Under the pieces are notes generated by a model. The model did no database searches and had not been told where the DNA came from. It saw nothing but the letters and a program-made list of their open reading frames with translations. Positions 3,499 through 5,860 of a stretch of DNA of 5,860 bases are shown here, piece by piece. The translations under genes were made by a program, and so were the position numbers. The stretch is from Methanobacteriota archaeon (GTDB lineage Archaea; Thermoplasmatota; Poseidoniia; Poseidoniales; Thalassarchaeaceae), in the NCBI GenBank assembly GCA_002683155.1, contig NYST01000040.1, forward strand, positions 1 to 5,860, written 5' to 3'. Within the stretch, counting starts at the first letter, position 1, and each line of letters opens with the position of its first letter.

Positions 3499-5860
3499 TT
3501 TTGTTGTGATGGCAACACTTTTGGTGTCACGTTGACATCATCATGCATCATAATCACACGGCGGGCTGCTTGATCTGTATCTGTCTGTACTGTGCCTGCC
3601 CCCTTATCTTGTGTCATCAAACCTTTTGCAATATCTAGCGCCGATGCTAGAGCTGCTATTTGCAAGCGGCGGCTTTCCCTTTCGCGCGCCCTGTCGCTTT
3701 CCTGTTCTGCTCGTGCCTTTAACTTCGCTCGTTTGGCGGCCTCGCGCAGTTGGTCATTCAGCTGTTTAACACTTCCCCCGTTGAATTCTTGGGCCAGTGC
3801 TAGGTCCCTGACTTCAGCGTATTTCTTCTTGCTGCCTTGGTCGCCCATTGCCAGTGTGGTTAGCCTCCAGAAAGTTAAGACGGGCAGGGGTTTGGTGAAC
3901 ATATCTGCAATGTTGTCCTTCGTATCAATGCGTTGCGTGTGCATTATCCCTAAGTGTACGGTTTCTTGAATCTTCCGTAACATCACGATGTACCCTCGTG
4001 CCTTGATCACTCCAGCAACTGCGTTGATTTGGCTCATACACGCATTATTGTCGATCATCATACGTGTGCTGCCGATCTGCTTATAGCCGAGATCATGCAG
4101 TAGCACTCGGTTATAAATGATGTCTTTCGTACATTCGTGTGCTGCCTGTAGCTCCGCTTCGGTGCTACTGCTTGCAGCTGTCTTGGGCAACGTGGACTTC
4201 CAGTCAATTAGCCCTGAGCACTTCTTGCCCATCCATAGGCATCGCCCTATGGTAGATCGTCCCGTGTCGATGCAATCGGCGTATGATGAGTCTGATGCAG
4301 CAAATAGTCGGAAGGGGTCGCAATCCACATCGTCAGGAGTTTGCGTGTATCTCAAGCATCTTTCCCTAGTCTGGTACGCAAATGTGACGAGTTTTGTCAG
4401 GGCCCTGTAATGCTCATGAGACGGGTTGGATATGTATCGTGAAAGTCTGTTTGTAGCCGTCACTAGATCTGGTCGACTGAGGTTCGCGAGGTACAGCATT
4501 CCGCCTAGTACCGATGCGTATTCGTAGCAGGGCTTGTACGAGCTGTCATCATCCTCGCCGTCGACTTTCTTTCGAAACTTCTTGGAGTGGTCCATGGGCG
4601 ACTTGACGAAGCCCGTGTGCTCCGTTACTTGGACTGTCTTGGCGATCTTCTCGATGGCTACCCCATGATTAAGTTCTATGTAACGCATTCCATTGGCGTC
4701 TGTGCCCTTGTCTACCCGAATTCCTAAGATATAGTCTAACTCGTCATCGTAGGTGACCTTTGCGAACCTTTTCTTTAGCGATGCCCGCCATTGGTCCCTC
4801 AGGTAATCGCTGCCTGTCAGGCAGATTAAATCGTCTACGTATGACCCAACTATGATCCTTCCGTGTATTGGGTCATGTTTTACGAACATGCAATTCTCAG
4901 CGCTGGTCTGCGTGAACCCCTCGCTGAGCATCAGCTTGGTGTAGTCCCGCTGGTAGCCTCGTCCGGCTTGTGGTAGCCCGTACAGACATTTCCTCAGTCT
5001 GAGCACGTACTTGTCCCTGGGGTAACCTTCCAGCTCCGTTTCGGGGTGTTGCTCCACAAAGATCACCTCATCATCGGGGAGATCGGCCTCGACGAATGCA
5101 TTTCCGACGTCGGCTGAGCTCAGTTTCTCGCCGGTCTGCGCGCTCAAGTACATGAGCATCCTTGTGTTGGTTGGGGCCAGTACGCTGCTGTAGTTTTCAA
5201 AGAACTCCATGTCGGGGATCAGCGAGAAACCTTGGACAACTTGCCGCGTCTTGTACTTTTCTATTTTCCCGTCCCGATTCACCTTGATCTTGCGCACGTT
5301 CTTGAGCTTCTTGGGTTTCCTTCCCATTCTTTCCATTTCGGTTCGTAGGACAGGTTCGAACGTCTTCATTCTCATCAGCGCGTCGAACTCCGCCTTCTGG
5401 CTAGGCTTCCAGTGATCTTCCCAGTCGGGCGAAGCCATGGCCTCTTGGTCATTTGCCGGTGTCGTTTTTCCGCAGACAATCTCCCTCATAGCGTTCATCG
5501 CGAACTGATCGCTCAGCCTTTTGTGGACGGTGTTTTCGTCGCCGAGTACTGCCTCTACGTGAACGTGTTGGGTCAGGCTTTTCTTGATTTCATTTGAGTC
5601 GCCTGATTCATTGGCCCTTCGCGAGTCGCTCAACATGTCCTTGAGTGTCACGACTTTTCCCTTGACGCCGCTCAATGATGTCGAATTTAGTTGAAAATAT
5701 GCCTCTCGGAGCTTTTCCGTCAAGTCGGAGCGGGTTATCGAAGGTTCTACTCGGTCTTTGTTTTCATGCTTGATGACGTCGTAATCGGTGAGTTTGCCCC
5801 ACACATTGTTGATTTGCCGGTTTGGAACCTTGATTTCGTCGACCATGTTCGCGTATGCCA
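3492..5860 (-). CDS. Copia polyprotein, C-terminal part (reverse transcriptase-RNase H-coiled-coil tail), 5' end outside window
   Basis: This is the back part of a copia polyprotein, which copies element RNA into DNA and removes the RNA strand. The frame is already open at the right edge (A-Y-A-N before the Met at 5846), and the other copy has the same residues mid-protein, so 5846 is an internal Met, not the start. Numbered from it, 784 residues remain. Residues 1-150 are linker. RT spans about 151-390 with KTRQVVQGF (199-207), SADVGNAFVEADL (D246), LYGLPQAGR (288-296) and YVDD (336-339). The copia connection segment is at about 440-500 (YASVLGGMLYLANLSRPDL). RNase H spans about 514-660, ending in IADMFTKPLP. 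A Lys/Arg/Glu-rich probable coiled coil fills about 692-745, and the protein ends QQNI at TAA 3494-3492. The last 93 codons lie inside the candidate LTR. No frameshift or internal stop is present, so the copy may be functional. Confidence 0.95.
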   Translation of the reverse strand, partial: AYANMVDEIKVPNRQINNVWGKLTDYDVIKHENKDRVEPSITRSDLTEKLREAYFQLNSTSLSGVKGKVVTLKDMLSDSRRANESGDSNEIKKSLTQHVHVEAVLGDENTVHKRLSDQFAMNAMREIVCGKTTPANDQEAMASPDWEDHWKPSQKAEFDALMRMKTFEPVLRTEMERMGRKPKKLKNVRKIKVNRDGKIEKYKTRQVVQGFSLIPDMEFFENYSSVLAPTNTRMLMYLSAQTGEKLSSADVGNAFVEADLPDDEVIFVEQHPETELEGYPRDKYVLRLRKCLYGLPQAGRGYQRDYTKLMLSEGFTQTSAENCMFVKHDPIHGRIIVGSYVDDLICLTGSDYLRDQWRASLKKRFAKVTYDDELDYILGIRVDKGTDANGMRYIELNHGVAIEKIAKTVQVTEHTGFVKSPMDHSKKFRKKVDGEDDDSSYKPCYEYASVLGGMLYLANLSRPDLVTATNRLSRYISNPSHEHYRALTKLVTFAYQTRERCLRYTQTPDDVDCDPFRLFAASDSSYADCIDTGRSTIGRCLWMGKKCSGLIDWKSTLPKTAASSSTEAELQAAHECTKDIIYNRVLLHDLGYKQIGSTRMMIDNNACMSQINAVAGVIKARGYIVMLRKIQETVHLGIMHTQRIDTKDNIADMFTKPLPVLTFWRLTTLAMGDQGSKKKYAEVRDLALAQEFNGGSVKQLNDQLREAAKRAKLKARAEQESDRARERESRRLQIAALASALDIAKGLMTQDKGAGTVQTDTDQAARRVIMMHDDVNVTPKVLPSQQNI
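3772..3779 (-). promoter_or_regulatory. Polypurine tract (plus-strand DNA priming site)
   Basis: On the minus strand GGGGGAAG is followed immediately by TGTTAA, the proposed LTR start. In LTR elements this RNase H-resistant purine run primes second-strand synthesis and defines the U3 edge. It also codes: it contributes the Gly-Gly-Ser of residues 690-692 of the polyprotein. Confidence 0.75.
3867..4307 (-). other. Domain: copia RNase H
   Basis: This covers about residues 514-660 counted from the Met at 5846. The acidic residues are D519 (AASDSSYAD), E563 or E565 (SSSTEAEL), D599 (MMIDNNA) and D648 (NIADMFTKPLP), in the order expected for the copia RNase H that degrades RNA in RNA-DNA hybrids. 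Between the third and fourth, most copia elements carry a block like RTKHIDIRYHFIRE. Here residues 615-627 read KARGYIVMLRKIQ, keeping the length and basic start but losing the KHID and H positions. The fold call is firm; full activity is less certain. Confidence 0.92.
4677..5396 (-). other. Domain: copia-type reverse transcriptase (RVT_2-like)
   Basis: This covers about residues 151-390 counted from the Met at 5846. The three metal-binding aspartates are present: D246 in SSADVGNAFVEADL and D338/D339 in GSYVDDLICLTG. The fingers motif KTRQVVQGF corresponds to the usual KARLVAKGF, and LRKCLYGLPQAGRGYQ to the usual LKKALYGLKQAPRxWY. After the palm comes DYILGIRVDK, the copia F/YLGI block. Its position after integrase separates copia from gypsy elements. 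It is divergent from plant and Drosophila copia but looks catalytically complete. Confidence 0.96.
5748..5860. repeat. Long direct repeat, right copy (pairs with 12-124)
   Basis: This is the second copy of the integrase-RT linker segment, ending at the window edge. The repeat distance of 5736 bp equals one internal region plus one LTR, as expected for head-to-tail elements sharing an LTR. The offset is divisible by three, so both copies use the same minus-strand phase. Confidence 0.95.

Larger units (their letters stand above)
1..3771 (-). mobile_element. Ty1/copia retrotransposon, 5' part (left element)
   Basis: It includes the shared LTR as its 5' LTR, the primer-binding site, a short leader, and the protease and integrase part of the polyprotein. 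The RT half and 3' LTR lie beyond the left edge. Coding is uninterrupted, but no gag is found where it should be. Confidence 0.88.
3402..3771 (-). repeat. Candidate LTR shared by the two elements (370 bp)
   Basis: On the minus strand it begins TGTTAAAC directly after a GGGGGAAG polypurine tract and ends AATCAACA directly before a GGTTATGG primer-binding site. This gives canonical TG...CA ends and short imperfect inverted termini (TGTT...AACA). It serves as 3' LTR of the element on the right and 5' LTR of the element on the left. It contains the last 93 codons of pol, a TATA box, an 8-bp tandem repeat and a small inverted repeat. No second copy is in the window, so the borders rest on the flanking PPT and PBS and not on repeat alignment. 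No target-site duplication is expected at a shared LTR, and none is seen. Confidence 0.75.
3402..5860 (-). mobile_element. Ty1/copia retrotransposon, 3' part (right element)
   Basis: It includes the RT/RNase H half of the polyprotein, the polypurine tract and the LTR acting as its 3' LTR. The upstream part (5' LTR, protease, integrase) lies beyond the right edge. The coding region is intact as far as it can be seen. Confidence 0.9.

Noticed and set aside
3592..3969. A 125-codon plus-strand open frame opposite the RNase H and tail
   Set aside because: It is a complement of strongly conserved pol coding and LTR, with no recognisable motif.
5844..5846. Met at 5846 as the start of a separate RT gene
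   Set aside because: The frame is open upstream to the window edge, and the left copy shows the same Met deep inside a continuous polyprotein.
1..5860. A circular replicon or one-LTR circle whose contig ends overlap
   Set aside because: The ends match at about 96 percent but differ at several clean synonymous positions, and diverge at the extreme left. One molecule would give identical ends. A mixed assembly of two copies cannot be excluded.
1..5860. Bacterial reverse transcriptase systems (retron, DGR, group II intron) or a phage defence island
   Set aside because: The RT has copia motifs and is fused to RNase H, and the neighbouring frame encodes protease and DDE integrase with PPT, LTR and PBS in place. 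No bacterial gene context is present.

Overview
This is eukaryotic retrotransposon DNA. Everything recognisable lies on the minus strand and belongs to a Ty1/copia-type (Pseudoviridae) LTR retrotransposon family. The order protease, integrase, reverse transcriptase, RNase H is diagnostic of copia, since gypsy elements place integrase last. I see no host gene, RNA gene, CRISPR array or prokaryotic signal. The host cannot be named from the sequence. The moderately GC-rich, intron-free coding and the divergent motifs would suit a protist or alga, but that is only a guess.

Read along the minus strand (high to low coordinates): positions 5860-3492 hold the C-terminal half of one polyprotein, with reverse transcriptase, a connection region, RNase H and a coiled-coil tail. 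A polypurine tract (3779-3772) abuts a candidate 370-bp LTR (3771-3402) with TG...CA ends. A candidate primer-binding site (3401-3394) matches the anticodon-loop type used by Drosophila copia. After a 40-nt leader a second open frame starts at 3353 and runs off the left edge, encoding protease, a long basic/coiled-coil spacer, integrase and the integrase-RT linker. The window is therefore the back half of one element and the front half of a second, head to tail and sharing one LTR.

Positions 12-124 repeat 5748-5860 at an offset of exactly 5736 bp. The aligned codons encode the same peptide and differ only at synonymous third positions. The two halves thus appear to come from two closely related but distinct copies under protein-level constraint, not from one circular molecule read twice. 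Joined at the overlap they would make a polyprotein of about 1865 residues and an element of about 6.1 kb with two LTRs.

Unusual points: there is no recognisable gag or CCHC zinc knuckle between LTR and protease; about 320 residues separate protease from integrase; the pol frame continues about 93 codons into the LTR and stops inside a candidate TATA box; the RNase H lacks the usual KHIDIRYH-like block; and an 11-codon upstream ORF begins inside the primer-binding site.
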